DNA from: Dasypus novemcinctus
Lineage: Eukaryota > Chordata > Mammalia > Cingulata > Dasypodidae
NCBI RefSeq assembly: GCF_030445035.2
Contig: NC_080676.1
Span: forward strand, 102,992,933 to 103,056,932
Direction: 5' to 3'
Length of the DNA: 64,000 bases
Positions 36,000-47,263 of the stretch are shown piece after piece. A program made the position numbers and the translations under genes. Position 1 is the first letter of the stretch. Each line of letters begins with the position of its first letter. The notes beneath the pieces were generated by a model. The model made no database searches. It was not told the DNA's origin and was given only the letters and a program-made list of their open reading frames with translations.

Positions 36000-37070
36000 A
36001 ATTTATTTTTTTTTAAATCCATTTTATTGGTACATATTAATAAAGCATACAATTCACCCAAAGAGTACAATCAATGATGTTTGGTATAATCACATATTGG
36101 GCATTCATCACTTTAATCACTATTGGAACATTTTCATTATTTCAATAATAATAAACAAAAAACAAGAAAATTCCTCACCTCCAATATCTCTGTTTCCCTT
36201 AGTGTGCATAGATGCTATTTCTGCCTATTCTTGCAAAATTATTTATTTAGCCATTTTATTGAAATATATTCACATATCATACACTCTATCCAAAGTGAAT
36301 AACTAATGGCTTTTAGTATAATTACAGTGTTGTGCATTCATCACCACAAAAAAATTTAGAACCATTTCATTATTCCAAAAAGCAAAACTCCATGATGCTT
36401 AGCATGCCTTCCGCAACTGTACATAGCCGCTAATCTAATTTCATCTTTATAACCTGATTTATATTTGCATTTTATATAAATGGAATCCTACAATATGCTA
36501 CATAATATATTTAGTTCTTAGTAGCACAGTCATACAGTATTGGTCATTTTGTGTCTGGCTTGCTTCACTCAGTGTCCTCCAAGTTCATCCATGTTTTCAC
36601 ATGATTTACGACTTCATTTCTTCTTACAGCTAAGTAATATTCACACTGGGTTGTCTGCAACTTTTGCCAATTATGAATAATGCCGCTATGAACATCAGCA
36701 TACAGACGTCTCTTTGTGTCTCAGATCTTCTGTGTATATAACCAATAGTGGTATTGCAAGGTCAATTAAGATTATCTTGTGGTTTTTTCCTACAGTTTGT
36801 TAATGTAGTGTATTATGTTGATTGATTTTCTCATGTTGAAACAGTCTTCCATACCAGGAATAAATCCTACTTGGTCATAATGTATAAGTCTTTTGATATG
36901 CTGTTGGATTCTATTTGCAAGATTTTGTTTAGAATTTTGCATCTATTCACTAGAGATTGGTCTGTAATTTTGTTTTCTTGTAGTGTCTTTATCTGACTGT
37001 GGCCACTTTCTCCCCATCAATGATACAATTTCTTCTATTAGTAGCCACAAAAGTTTTATAGTAGAATATC
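36000..37070 (-). mobile_element. Old L1 3' half (minus)
   Basis: The complement contains the L1 3' UTR (36005-36760) and a piece of ORF2 RT (about 36780-37010). The + strand shows ccaggaataaatcctacttg and tgctgttggattctatttgc, the complement of the segment just upstream of the RT motif. An internal deletion joins the two. Confidence 0.8.
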
Positions 37071-37084
37071 AGTAAGTCTGCACT

Positions 37085-38130
37085 AATCCATATTTTATTC
37101 ATTCTGTGGGCCCTGGGATGGTGACATCCGCTCCACCTCTATATCGAGATGGGGCTTAGATTCCACATGGATAATGGATGCAATTCTCCTGCTTGCAGGT
37201 GTAGGCACTCTCAGTTCCCTGGGGTGGTGATTGACCATCTTCACCTCCCTGTTAGCTGACCTGCATAAATCCAATGAACCAGAGAATAGGAGTTGCAACT
37301 CTGCTGAGGTTCAGGGCAGACAGTCCAGAGGTTCAAGTCTCCTGACTATACACCAATGCTAGCAACAACCAAAGGTTCAGTAAAAGTGACAGAAGAGGCA
37401 TGTGTAGGCATCTGAGTCCAACTCCATCACACTCAGGGACACAAATTCCAAAGTAAGGCCCACTGACATGGTACTGAGCTCCAGAGTGATCTGCCATGAC
37501 CATATCCCTGTGGGACTCCATAGCCCTCAGGAGAACCAGTACCTGGGGTTGTATCCACTTTGGCTGTTTCTGGAGTCCTCTTGAGGAGTGTGTAAGCGTT
37601 ACCCCTCTGATGACCTCCTGACTCTTTTTTTTAAGACTCTTAGCCATATAAACTCATTTGTCTTTGCCATTTCCCCCTTTTATTCAAGGTCAAAAAGCAG
37701 TTTTTAACACATGATCCTACATGTGGGCTGAGATATTCTGCTGGTCTGAGTGGACCCTTTTTTTCAAGGTCTCTTTCTATTTACATCACCAACTGGTTCT
37801 TAGTAGTAATCCCTCAGTGCCGGGGAAGCTCATCCCCGGGAGTCACGTCCCATGCTGCAGGGAATGTAATGCATTTACATGCTGAGTTTGGCTTAGAGAA
37901 TGGCTACATTTGAGCAAACTGGAGGCTCTCAGGAGGTAAACCTTACGCACCCTGCAGCTCAAGGCCTAGTTCATATTTCAGGTACACAAATTCATAAGCA
38001 TAGTCATCAGTATCAAGGGCTCATTGTTGGAAAATCCTTCTTTGTTGGTCTTTGCCATTGTACTTGGGCCAAACACAATGTTTGTAACTAGCAGTACTAT
38101 TATGTGGGTATGAAAGTAGTTTAAAGGGAA
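37085..38130 (-). mobile_element. L1 3' UTR (minus), young-family relative
   Basis: Complement of the long L1 3' UTR also seen at 55490-56700. The + strand shows gattccacatggataatgga, ggggaagctcatccccggga and catgctgcagggaatgtaat. It is 5'-truncated with no coding sequence. Confidence 0.8.
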
Positions 38131-38139
38131 AGTCTGAGG

Positions 38140-38865
38140 TCATGTATGTCACTAAAAGGAAAGCTAAAAATGTAACATGGGACTGTATAGCATAGTAAAA
38201 CTGACTGTGAACTATGAATATGGATAAAATTGCATATATAAGACTGTCTTTCTTAAAATGGAACAAATATATGTTAATACTAACAAGATGTTAATAGAAG
38301 ACAAAAAAATAAAAACCATTATGCTAAATGAAAGAAACCAGACACAAAGTACTACATATTGCATGATTCCATTTATATAAAATGTAAATATAAATCAATT
38401 TATAAAGATGAAATGAGATCATGGTTTATAGGGCTGGGGAAGGACTGCTAAGGCATGTAGAGTTTTTCTTTTTGGAGTAATGAAATTGTTCTAAAAATTT
38501 TTTTTGTGGTGATGAATGCACAACATTGTGATTATACTAAAAGCCATTGACTATTCACTTTGGATAGATCATATGGTATGTGAATGTATCTCAACAAACC
38601 TGCTTAAAATAAATAAATAATTGTGTAAGAATAGCCAGAAATAGCTACTATGTACAGCAGGGGGACCATGGAGAGATTGAGAGGTGAAGAATTTTCTTGC
38701 TTTTGGGTTTTTTGTTTATTATTGAAATAATGAAAATGCTCTAAAAATGATTGAGGTGGTGAGTGTACAAACATGTGATTGTACCAAATACCATTGATTG
38801 TACACTTTGGATGAATTGTATGTTTTATTAATATATATCAATAAAATTATTTAAAATATAGAAAT
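38140..38865 (+). mobile_element. Two old L1 3' termini
   Basis: A first end (gaaagaaaccagacacaaag ... gtgaatgtatctcaacaaac) runs to about 38620. A second similar end (aatagctactatgtacagca ... atatatcaataaaattattt) follows to about 38865. They are two 5'-truncated copies of related subfamilies, in tandem. Confidence 0.7.
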
Positions 38866-39238
38866 TATAGAAACCCATGCAGGAATAAAAACTATGTAGA
38901 AAATACATGCCTAATTGTATATAAATAAAATAATGATAGATGGTAAAATACATGAATTAAAATTCATGACAAAAATAGTAAGGCATGGAGTATATAGAGG
39001 AAAATTGTCCTAAGATTTTAGGTTTGTCTGTGAAGTGGTGAAAGTGTTCATTTATGTTAGACACTAATTCATATTGTAATCTTCAAAGTAATCGCTAAAA
39101 GATCATTAAAATAATGTAAAACTAACATGCATTAGAAAATGGAATAATAAAATATATTGTTAATCTGAAAGAATTCAAGAAAGGAAAATAAAGATTAAAA
39201 GGTGAGACAAATAGAAAAAACATCAGAAGATGAAGATA

Positions 39239-39627
39239 CAGGGGCGGCGGCCTTGGCCCAGTGGTTCAGGCGTCCATCTACCACATGGGAGGTCCGCGGT
39301 TCAAACCCTGGGCTGCCTCGACCCACGTGGAGCTGGCCCATGCGAAGTGCTGATGTGCACAAGGAGTGCCCTGCCATGCAGGGGTGTCCCCCATGTAGGG
39401 GAGCTCCACGTGCAAGGAGTGCGCCCCGTAAGGAGAGCCATCCAGCACGAAAGAAAGTGCAGCCTGCCTAAGAATGGCACCACCCACACAGAGAGCTGAC
39501 ACAACAACAAGATGACATAACAAAAAGAGACACAGAAGTGGACAAAGAAACAAGACACAGCAAACAGACACAGAGAACAGACAACTGGGGTGGGGGGGGA
39601 GGAGAAATAAATCTTAAAAAAAAAAAA
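39239..39627 (+). repeat. DAS-type SINE, complete
   Basis: Full DAS SINE with head ggccttggcccagtggttca and B-box ggttcaaaccc, the GCGCCCCGTAAGGAGAGCC body, and an AAATAAATC(T) poly(A) end. The exact 14-bp flanks agaagatgaagata (39225-39238, 39628-39641) are the target duplication. Confidence 0.93.
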
Positions 39628-39749
39628 AGAAGATGAAGATATAAACTCAAATATATTAATAATTGGATTAAATGCTGTTGGGCCCTCAAATCTCTAATTA
39701 TTTGTGGAATAAATCCAAATTTTAAATATATATATATTAAAAGGTACAG

Positions 39750-41815
39750 TGTGCAAGAAAATATTATAAGACAAAGTAACAGGATATGATGACCAATCCA
39801 AAGGCCTGAAGAAATCCAGAAAACATCAGTGAAGAAGATCAGATTTTGGACATACTGGACAAAGACTTTTTTTAAAAATGATCTTCAATATGTTCCAGGA
39901 GATGAAGGAAAATACAGAAAAATAATTAAAGAATATCAGGAAAACAATAAATGACAATATAAGAATCTCAAAAAAGACATTTTTCAAAAGGAACCAAACA
40001 GAAATGGGGTTGAAGACACAATAATTGAAGTGAGAGGTTTCCTATAGGGTTTGTATAGTAGATTCCAGCTAGCAGAAGAAAGAATCTGAAATGAGTTAGG
40101 CTAAGTCACAAAAAGAAATAAAAATTAGAAAGAGTGAAAATAGCATAAGAGATCTGTGGGACACCATCAGGCATATCAATATATGCATTATGGGAGTCCC
40201 AGAGGTGAAGAAAGAGAAAGGGGCAGAAGGAATATTCAAAGAAATGACAGAAAACTTCTCAAATTTAAAAAGACATGAATTTGTTCATACAAGAAGACCA
40301 ACAAACAGCAAACAGGGTAAACATGAGAGAAATATGACCAAATATAGTAATCAAACTATCTAATGTAGGGGTTCTTTACAAGGAGCCCATGATCTTGGAC
40401 TGAAATTAAAAAACAAAACACTATTCTTTGTGCAGACATGTTGGTGTGGGTGTACTTATTAAAAAATACACAGTATAATGTGGACTTAGTAAGGAGTCCA
40501 TGGTTTTTACTTGACTGGCAAAGAGGTCCATGGAACAAATAAGGTTAAGAACCCCTGATCTAATGCAAAAGACAAGGAGAGAATCCTGAAAGCTGCAAGA
40601 GAAAAACAAAGTATTATGTACAAGGGAGTCCCAGTAAGAGTAACCGCCAATTTCTCATTCAAAATCATGATGGCAAATAGGTAGTGGGATGAAATACTTA
40701 AAGTGTGGAGAGAAAACAATTTCCAACCAAGAATTTTGTATCCATTGAGACTGTCTTTCAAAAATGAGGAAGGGATAAAGACATACCCAGAAACAAAAGT
40801 TGAAAAAGTTTGTCACCAATAGACCTGCCCTATAAGCAATGCTAAACGGAGTTCTTCCTACTGAGAAGAAAGGACACTAGATAGTGGATTGAAGCAACAG
40901 AAAGTAAGACACCTCCAGAAAAGATAACATATAGGTAACTATAAATGCCAGTATTACTTGTTTTTTGTATGTAACTCCAGTTTTTCTTCTTACAGGTTCA
41001 AAAATGCAATGCATAAATAGTATTGATAAATCTATGATTTGGAAAATACAATGTAGAATGATATAATTTGTAACAAGTACTACAAAAGGGTGGAGTATAG
41101 GAACAGGACAGGTAAATGCTCCTGAACGTAAATTAAGTTGGTATCAAATTAAAATGTGGCTATTATAGATTTAGGACATTAAATTTTAGCCACATGGAAA
41201 TCACAAGAAAATGTATGAAAAGTATGTACAGAAAGAAATGAGAAGGACTCAAAATGGTACAATACAAAATATCAAATAAATATGAAAGTAGACATTAATA
41301 GAAGAATTAAGGATCAAAAACCATATGAGACTTACAAAGACCATTTAGCAAAATGGCAAGAGAAAGTCTTGCATTACCTGTAGTTACTTTAAATGTAAGT
41401 GGATTAAACTCTCCAATATAAAGGCAGAAACTGGCAGCATGGATTTAAAAAGCATGACCCAAGTGTATGCTGCTTACAAGAAACTCACCTTAAATAGAAA
41501 GATGCAGATATGTTGTAAGTGAAAGAATAGAGGGGAAAAAAACTTGGAACTAGTATATAGAGCTAATATCAAATAAAATAGACTTCAAGTCAAAAACAGT
41601 TATTTGTGACAAAGAAGTTCACTATATACTCATAAGAGGATCAATTCAACAAGAAGACATAACAATTATAAATATATATATGCACCAAATGGGAGAAACC
41701 CAAAATACATGAAGCAATATTACATAGTTAGAGTGAAATAGATGGTTCTGCATTCATAATAGATTTCAATACACAACTTTCAATAATGGCTACAACATCT
41801 ATAACTCTGGTTTGC
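39750..41815 (+). mobile_element. Old L1: ORF1 and start of ORF2, degenerate
   Basis: ORF1 remnants are visible (agaaagagaaaggggcagaa, gaatcctgaaagctgcaaga, ccaagaattttgtatccatt). An intergenic stretch and the beginning of ORF2 follow (cagttactttaaatgtaagt, gtatgctgcttacaagaaac). It is split by a DNA transposon at 40366-40557. Confidence 0.75.
40366..40557. mobile_element. hAT-type MITE with 8-bp target duplication
   Basis: A 192-bp element has inverted ends taggggttctt ... aagaacccctg and is flanked by exact 8-bp repeats ATCTAATG (40358-40365, 40558-40565). The 8-bp duplication and the CAGGGGTTCTT-like ends indicate the hAT superfamily. It carries no transposase. It inserted into the old L1 ORF1. 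Confidence 0.85.
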
Positions 41816-41818
41816 TAG

Positions 41819-41993
41819 TTATGCAAAGGACAAGGAGAGAATTCTGAAAGCTGCAAGAAAGAGAAAACAATTTCCAACAAGAATTTTGTATCCAGTGAGA
41901 CTGTCTTTCAAAAATGAGGAAGGGATTAAGACATACCCAGAATGTTGCTCAGCAAAAGCATGAGCAACAACAACAGCAAAATAGATAATATGG
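41819..41993 (+). mobile_element. Old target L1, 5' side of the chimeric insertion
   Basis: An ORF1 segment nearly repeating 40562-40790 (gacaaggagagaattctgaa ... gacatacccag) is followed by old ORF2 sequence gcaaaagcatgagcaacaac and the target sequence CAAAATAGATAATATGG. The ORF2 reading continues at 57375 (atttcatcaaaatttaaaac), so 41993 and 57375 were adjacent before the insertion. Confidence 0.75.
41977..41993 (+). repeat. Target-site duplication, left copy (L1-ZSCAN4 chimera)
   Basis: CAAAATAGATAATATGG is repeated exactly at 57358-57374, directly after the degenerate poly(A) of the ZSCAN4 retrocopy. The A-rich start is typical of an L1 endonuclease cut site. Confidence 0.9.
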
Positions 41994-42162
41994 AGGAGAT
42001 GAACCCAGTGCAGCAAGAGTCACACATCAGCTCAGCGTTCAGCCCAGGACTACCCAGTTTGAAGGTTCAGCCAGGAAGAAGGTTCATCTCTGCTTGCTTC
42101 ATTGATGTGATTTGGAAGGTTAAGCTGATCATACAGCCAGTGAACTTAACCAACAACAAGTA
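41994..42162 (+). other. Unidentified 5' segment of the chimeric insertion
   Basis: This 169-nt segment lies between the target duplication and the point where homology to the L1 5' UTR begins (taact...). It is not related by eye to the 5' UTR of the L1 at 48709. One frame is open through 56 codons (MNPVQQESHISSAFSPGLPS ... NLTNNK), ending at a TAA that spans the junction. I do not recognise the protein. It may be a captured host exon, a template-switched RNA, or an alternative L1 5' UTR. Confidence 0.55.
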
Positions 42163-42286
42163 ACTTGAGTAAGAAGAAAAAAGTGACAAAGAGAAGATAT
42201 AACACCTATGCAAAAATAACAACTAATTAACCTCCAAAAGCAGACAAAGAAGCTAAGGAACTGATTAAATTCGTCAAAATAAAGAG

Positions 42287-43255
42287 ATGACCAGAAAGCA
42301 ACAAAAATCTACAAACCAAACCAATAATCAGGAAAACATGACTGAATCCAATCAACAAACCAATAATCACGAAGGGGAGCAAAACTTGGCACAAGCAATG
42401 AAAGAACTCAGAACATTTATCACCGACAAATTTGATGCAGTAATGAAAGAGGTTAACAACATGAAGACATCACTTGGAGGGGAAATTGCAGACATACGCA
42501 AAAACATAACAGATATGATGGGAATGAACACCACAGTTCAAGAAATCAAAAATACACTTGCAGCAAATATCAGCAGACTAGAAGAGACAGAGCAGAGAAT
42601 TAGTGATGTGGAAGACAGTACCTCAGAAATCAAACAGATAGTAGAAGGGGTCAATAAGAAGATAGAAAAAATCCAATTAGGATTTAGGGACCTGAATGAC
42701 AATGCAAAACGCTCAAACATACGTATTATAGGCATTCCAGAAGGTGAAGAGAAGGGAAAGGGGTCAGAAGGAGTGTTGCAGGAAATAATGGCTGAAAACT
42801 TCCCAAATCTACTGAAAGAGACAGATGTACATATCCAAGAAGCACAGCGCACTCCACAAGTCATAAACCCCAACAGGCCCACCCCAAGACATATACTTAT
42901 CAAATTATCCAAGGCTCAAGACAAAGAGAAAATCCTAAAAGCAGCAAGAGAAAAGAAAACCATCACATACAAGGGAAGCTCAATTAGATTAAGTGCTGAT
43001 TTCTCTTCTGAAACCATGGAGGCAAGAAGACAGTGGTATGATATAGTCAAGGTACTAAAGGAAAAAAACTTCCAACCAAGAATACTCTATCCAGCTAAAC
43101 TAGCATTCAAACATGATGGAGAGTTCAAAATATTCACAGACAAACAGAAACTGAAAGAGTATACCAACAAGAAACCTCCCCTTCAAGAAATTCTAAAGGG
43201 AGTTCTGCAGGAAGAAAGGAAAAAACAGGAAAGGCAAAGTTGGAGGAGAGTATAA
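42287..43255 (+). CDS. L1 ORF1p (copy 1), intact
   Basis: A 322-residue RNA-binding chaperone of the L1 ribonucleoprotein. The N terminus is polar and predicted coiled-coil (residues about 40-130: [39 protein letters not shown]). The RRM follows ([20 protein letters not shown]), then the C-terminal domain ([39 protein letters not shown]). The start at 42287 matches that of the second L1. The frame is fully open. Confidence 0.93.
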   Translation: MTRKQQKSTNQTNNQENMTESNQQTNNHEGEQNLAQAMKELRTFITDKFDAVMKEVNNMKTSLGGEIADIRKNITDMMGMNTTVQEIKNTLAANISRLEETEQRISDVEDSTSEIKQIVEGVNKKIEKIQLGFRDLNDNAKRSNIRIIGIPEGEEKGKGSEGVLQEIMAENFPNLLKETDVHIQEAQRTPQVINPNRPTPRHILIKLSKAQDKEKILKAAREKKTITYKGSSIRLSADFSSETMEARRQWYDIVKVLKEKNFQPRILYPAKLAFKHDGEFKIFTDKQKLKEYTNKKPPLQEILKGVLQEERKKQERQSWRRV

Positions 43256-43328
43256 GACCAACAACAACAACAAAAAAGACCAAAAAAATATACAAACAAA
43301 ATATGACAAACACAAATCCAATCAAAAT

Positions 43329-46300
43329 ATGGCTAACACAAATAATTCCTTGATAGTAATAACACTGAATGTCAACGGATTAAACTCACCTATCAAAAGA
43401 TTCAGACTGGGACATTGGATAAGGAAATATAACCCATCCATATGCTGTCTACAAGAGACACATCTTAGACCCAGAGACGCTTGGAGATTGAAAGTGAATG
43501 GCTGGAAAACAATCATACAAGCTAACAATAACCAAAAAAAGGCAGGAGTAGCTATATTAATATCAGACAAAATAGACTTTAAATGTGAAACAATTGTGAG
43601 AGACAAAGAAGGATACTACATTTTAGTGAAAGGGAAAATCTGTCAAGAAGATCGAACAATCATAAATATCTATGCCCCTAACAAGGGTGCCTCTAAATAC
43701 GTCAGGCAAACGCTGGAAAAACTAAGTGAAAGAATAGATACATCTACAATTATAGTGGGGGATTTTAATACACCACTATCAACTCTGGACAGAACATCTC
43801 AAAAGAGAATCACCAAAGAAACAAAAGATCTGAATAGTATATTAGAGGAGCTCGATCTAATAGACATATATAGATCGCTACACCCAAACACAGCAGGATA
43901 TACATTTTTCTCAAGCGCACATGGATCATTCTCCAAGATAGATCATATGCTAGGCCACAAAGAAAGGCTGAACGAATTCAGAAAGATTGAAATCATACAA
44001 AACATTATCTCTGACCACAGTGGAGTCAAGCTGGAGATTTGCAAGGGACAGAAGCCCAGATTTCACACCACGATTTGGAAATTAAACAGCACACTCTTAG
44101 AAAAACAGTGGGTCAAAGAGGAAATCTCAAAAGAAATCAATGACTACCTTGAAACAAATGATAATGATAACACAACATACCAAAATTTATGGGATGCAGC
44201 AAAAGCAGTACTGAGAGGGAAGTTTATAGCCATAAATTCATATATCAAAAAAGAAGAAAGAGCAAAAATCGAAAAACTAACTGCACATTTGAAGGAATTA
44301 GAAAAACAACAACAAAGTAACCCAACAGGAAGAAGAAGGAAGGAAATAACAAAGATAAGAGCAGAACTAAATGAAATAGAAAATAAGAAAGCACTTGAAC
44401 AGATAAACAAGACCAAGAGCTGGTTTTTTGAGAAGATTAACAAAATTGACAAACCTTTAGCAACACTAACAAAGAAAAAAAGAGAGAAGATGCAAATACA
44501 CAAAATAAGAAATGAGAAAGGCGATATCACCACTGACCCAACAGAAATAAAGACTATCATAAGAGGATATTTTGAAAAACTATATTCCAACAAAAATGAC
44601 AATCTAGAGGAAATGGACAAATTCCTAGAAACACATAAGCAGCCCATATTGACGAAAGAAGAAATTGATGATCTTAACAAACCAATCACAAGCAGAGAGA
44701 TAGAATCAGTTATCAAAAATCTCCCAACTAAGAAGAGCCCAGGGCCAGATGGCTTCACAGGTGAATTCTACAAAACATTCCGGAAAGAACTGACACCAAT
44801 CCTGCTGAAACTATTCCAAAACATCGAAACGGAAAGAACATTACCCAACTCCTTCTATGATGCCAACATTACCCTAGTACCAAAGCCAAACAAAGACATC
44901 ACAAGAAAGGAAAATTACAGACCAATTTCTCTGATGAACCTAGACGCAAAAATACTTAACAAAATACTTGCTAATCGTATTCAACAATACATTAAACGTA
45001 TTATACACCACGACCAAGTGGGATTCATCCCAGGTATGCAAGGATGGTTCAACATAAGAAAATCAATCAACGTAATACACCATATAAACAGATTGAAGGA
45101 AAAAAATCACATGATTATATCTATTGATGCAGAAAAAGCATTTGACAAAATACAGCACCCTTTCTTGATAAAAACACTCCAAAAGATTGGAATACAAGGG
45201 AATTTTTTGAACATGATAAAGAGTATATATGAAAAACCTAAAGCCAATATTGTTTACAATGGAGAAATCCTAGACTCCTTCCCTCTAAACTCAGGAACAA
45301 GACAAGGATGCCCACTGTCTCCGCTCCTATTTAACATTGTCTTAGAAGTACTTGCACGACCACTGAGGCAAGAAACAGAAATAAAAGGCATTCAAATTGG
45401 AAAGGAAGAAGTCAAAATTTCATTATTTGCAGATGACATGATCCTATACATAGAAAACCCTGAGAGATCTACAACGAAGATTCTAGAACTCATAAATGAG
45501 TTTAGTAAAGTCGCAGGTTATAAGATCAATGCGCAAAAATCAGTAGCATTTCTGTACACCAATAATGAGCAAGATCAGGAGGAAATCAAGAAACAAATAC
45601 CATTCACAATAGTAAATAAAAAAATCAAATACTTAGGAATAAATTTAACTAAAGAGGTAAAGAACTTATACAACGAGAATTATACAAGATTGTTCAAGGA
45701 AATCAAAGAAGACCTAAATAAATGGAAGACTATTCCTTGTTCATGGATAGGAAGACTGAACATTATTAAGATGTCTATCCTACCAAAATTGATCTACACA
45801 TTCAATGCAATCCCAATAAAAATCAACGCAGCCTTCTTTAAGGAACTAGAAAAACTAACTATGAAATTTATTTGGAAAGGAAAGAGACCCCGAATAGCCA
45901 AAGACATACTGAAAAAGAAAAACGAAATTGGAGGAATCACACTACCTGACTTCAAAACATACTATAAAGCTACGGTGGTGAAAACAGCATGGTATTGGCA
46001 TAAGGAAAGACACATAGACCAATGGAATTGAATTGAAAGCTCTGATATAGAACCTCACATATATAGCCACATAATATTTGATAAAGCCACCAAACCCTCT
46101 CAATTGGGAGACAGTGGCCTATTCAACAAATGGTGTCTGGAGAACTGGATAGCCATATGTAGAAAAATGAAAGAGGATTACCATCTCACACCTTATACAA
46201 AGATCAACTCAAGATGGATCAAAGACCTAAATATAAGAGCCAAGACCATAAAAACCTTAGAAAGCAGTGTAGGGAAACATCTACAGGACCTTGTAATAGG

Positions 46301-47147
46301 TAATGGATTTATGAATATCTCACCAAAAGCACGAGCAGCAAAAGAACTAATAGATAAATGGGACTTCCTCAAAATTAAAGCCTTCTGCACCTCAAAGGAG
46401 TTTGTCAAGAAAGTAAAAAGGGAGCCCACACAGTGGGAGAAAATATTTGGCAATCATATATCTGATAAGAAACTTATAACTTGCATATATAAAGAACTCC
46501 TATATCTTGAAAATAAAAAGATAAACAACCCATTTAAAAAATGGGAAAAAGACTTAAACAGACACTTCTCCGAAGAAGAAATACAAATGGCAAGAAAGCA
46601 CATGAAAAAATGTGCCAAATCTCTAGCTGTCAGGGAAATGCAAATCAAAACTACAATGAGATACCATCTTACACCCATAAGATTGGCAGCTATGAAAAAA
46701 ACAGAAGAATACAAGTGCTGGAGAGGATGTGAAGGAAGGGGAACACTCATCCACTGCTGGTGGGAATGCAGAAGGATCCAACCATTCTGGAGGACAGTAT
46801 GGCGGTTTCTCAAAAAACTAGCCATAGATTTACCATATGACCCAGCAATACCACTGCTGGGTATATACCCAGCAGAACTGAAAACAAGGACACAAACCGA
46901 TATATGTACACCAATGTTCATAGCAGCATTGTTCACTATTGCCAAAAGTTGGAATCAACCCAAATGCCCATCAACAGATGAGTGGATCAATAAAATGTGG
47001 TATATACACACAATGGAATACTACTCGGCTGTAAGAACAAACACACTACAAACACATGTGATAACATGGATGAATCTTGAGAACCTTATGTTGAGTGAAG
47101 CAACCCAGACATTGAAGGACAAATACTACATGACCTCAATGATATGA
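43329..47147 (+). pseudogene. L1 ORF2p (copy 1), one nonsense codon
   Basis: The endonuclease (N14 in LNVNGLNS, E43 in CLQETHL), reverse transcriptase (FADDM) and C-terminal Cys region are all present. The reading frame is open for 900 codons, then broken by a TGA at 46029-46031, where the sister copy has CGA (Arg), a CpG transition. After it the same frame continues to 47147. The catalytic EN and RT domains lie upstream of the stop, and the C-terminal Cys-rich segment is lost from the first product. Confidence 0.93.
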
Positions 47148-47263
47148 AATAAACAAGCTGCCCTAGATAGCAAGAGACTGAACGATAGGCTTACAGGAAA
47201 TCGGAGGGTGGAGGAAGGATATGAGCCGATGTCTGCAGGGGTGGAACTTAAGACGAGATGGTG

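Larger units (their letters stand above)
42163..47263 (+). mobile_element. L1 copy 1, L1 part of the L1-ZSCAN4 chimera
   Basis: It begins inside the 5' UTR (agtgacaaagagaagatata), carries ORF1 (42287-43255) and ORF2 (43329-47147, one stop codon), and then the first 116 nt of the 3' UTR. Homology to the L1 at 48709 stops at 47263, exactly opposite the GTAAGT donor at 54479 of that copy. There is no L1 3' end or L1 poly(A) here. ZSCAN4 sequence follows directly. Confidence 0.9.

Noticed and set aside
41942..42163. 73-codon frame as an independent gene
   Set aside because: It begins in old L1 sequence before the target duplication and crosses the insertion boundary, so only its second part could be a captured exon.
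44144..44758. 204-codon minus-strand frame (also 51359-51973, 53579-54160, 46454-46945)
   Set aside because: These are antisense shadows of the L1 ORF2, with hydrophobic, low-complexity translations.
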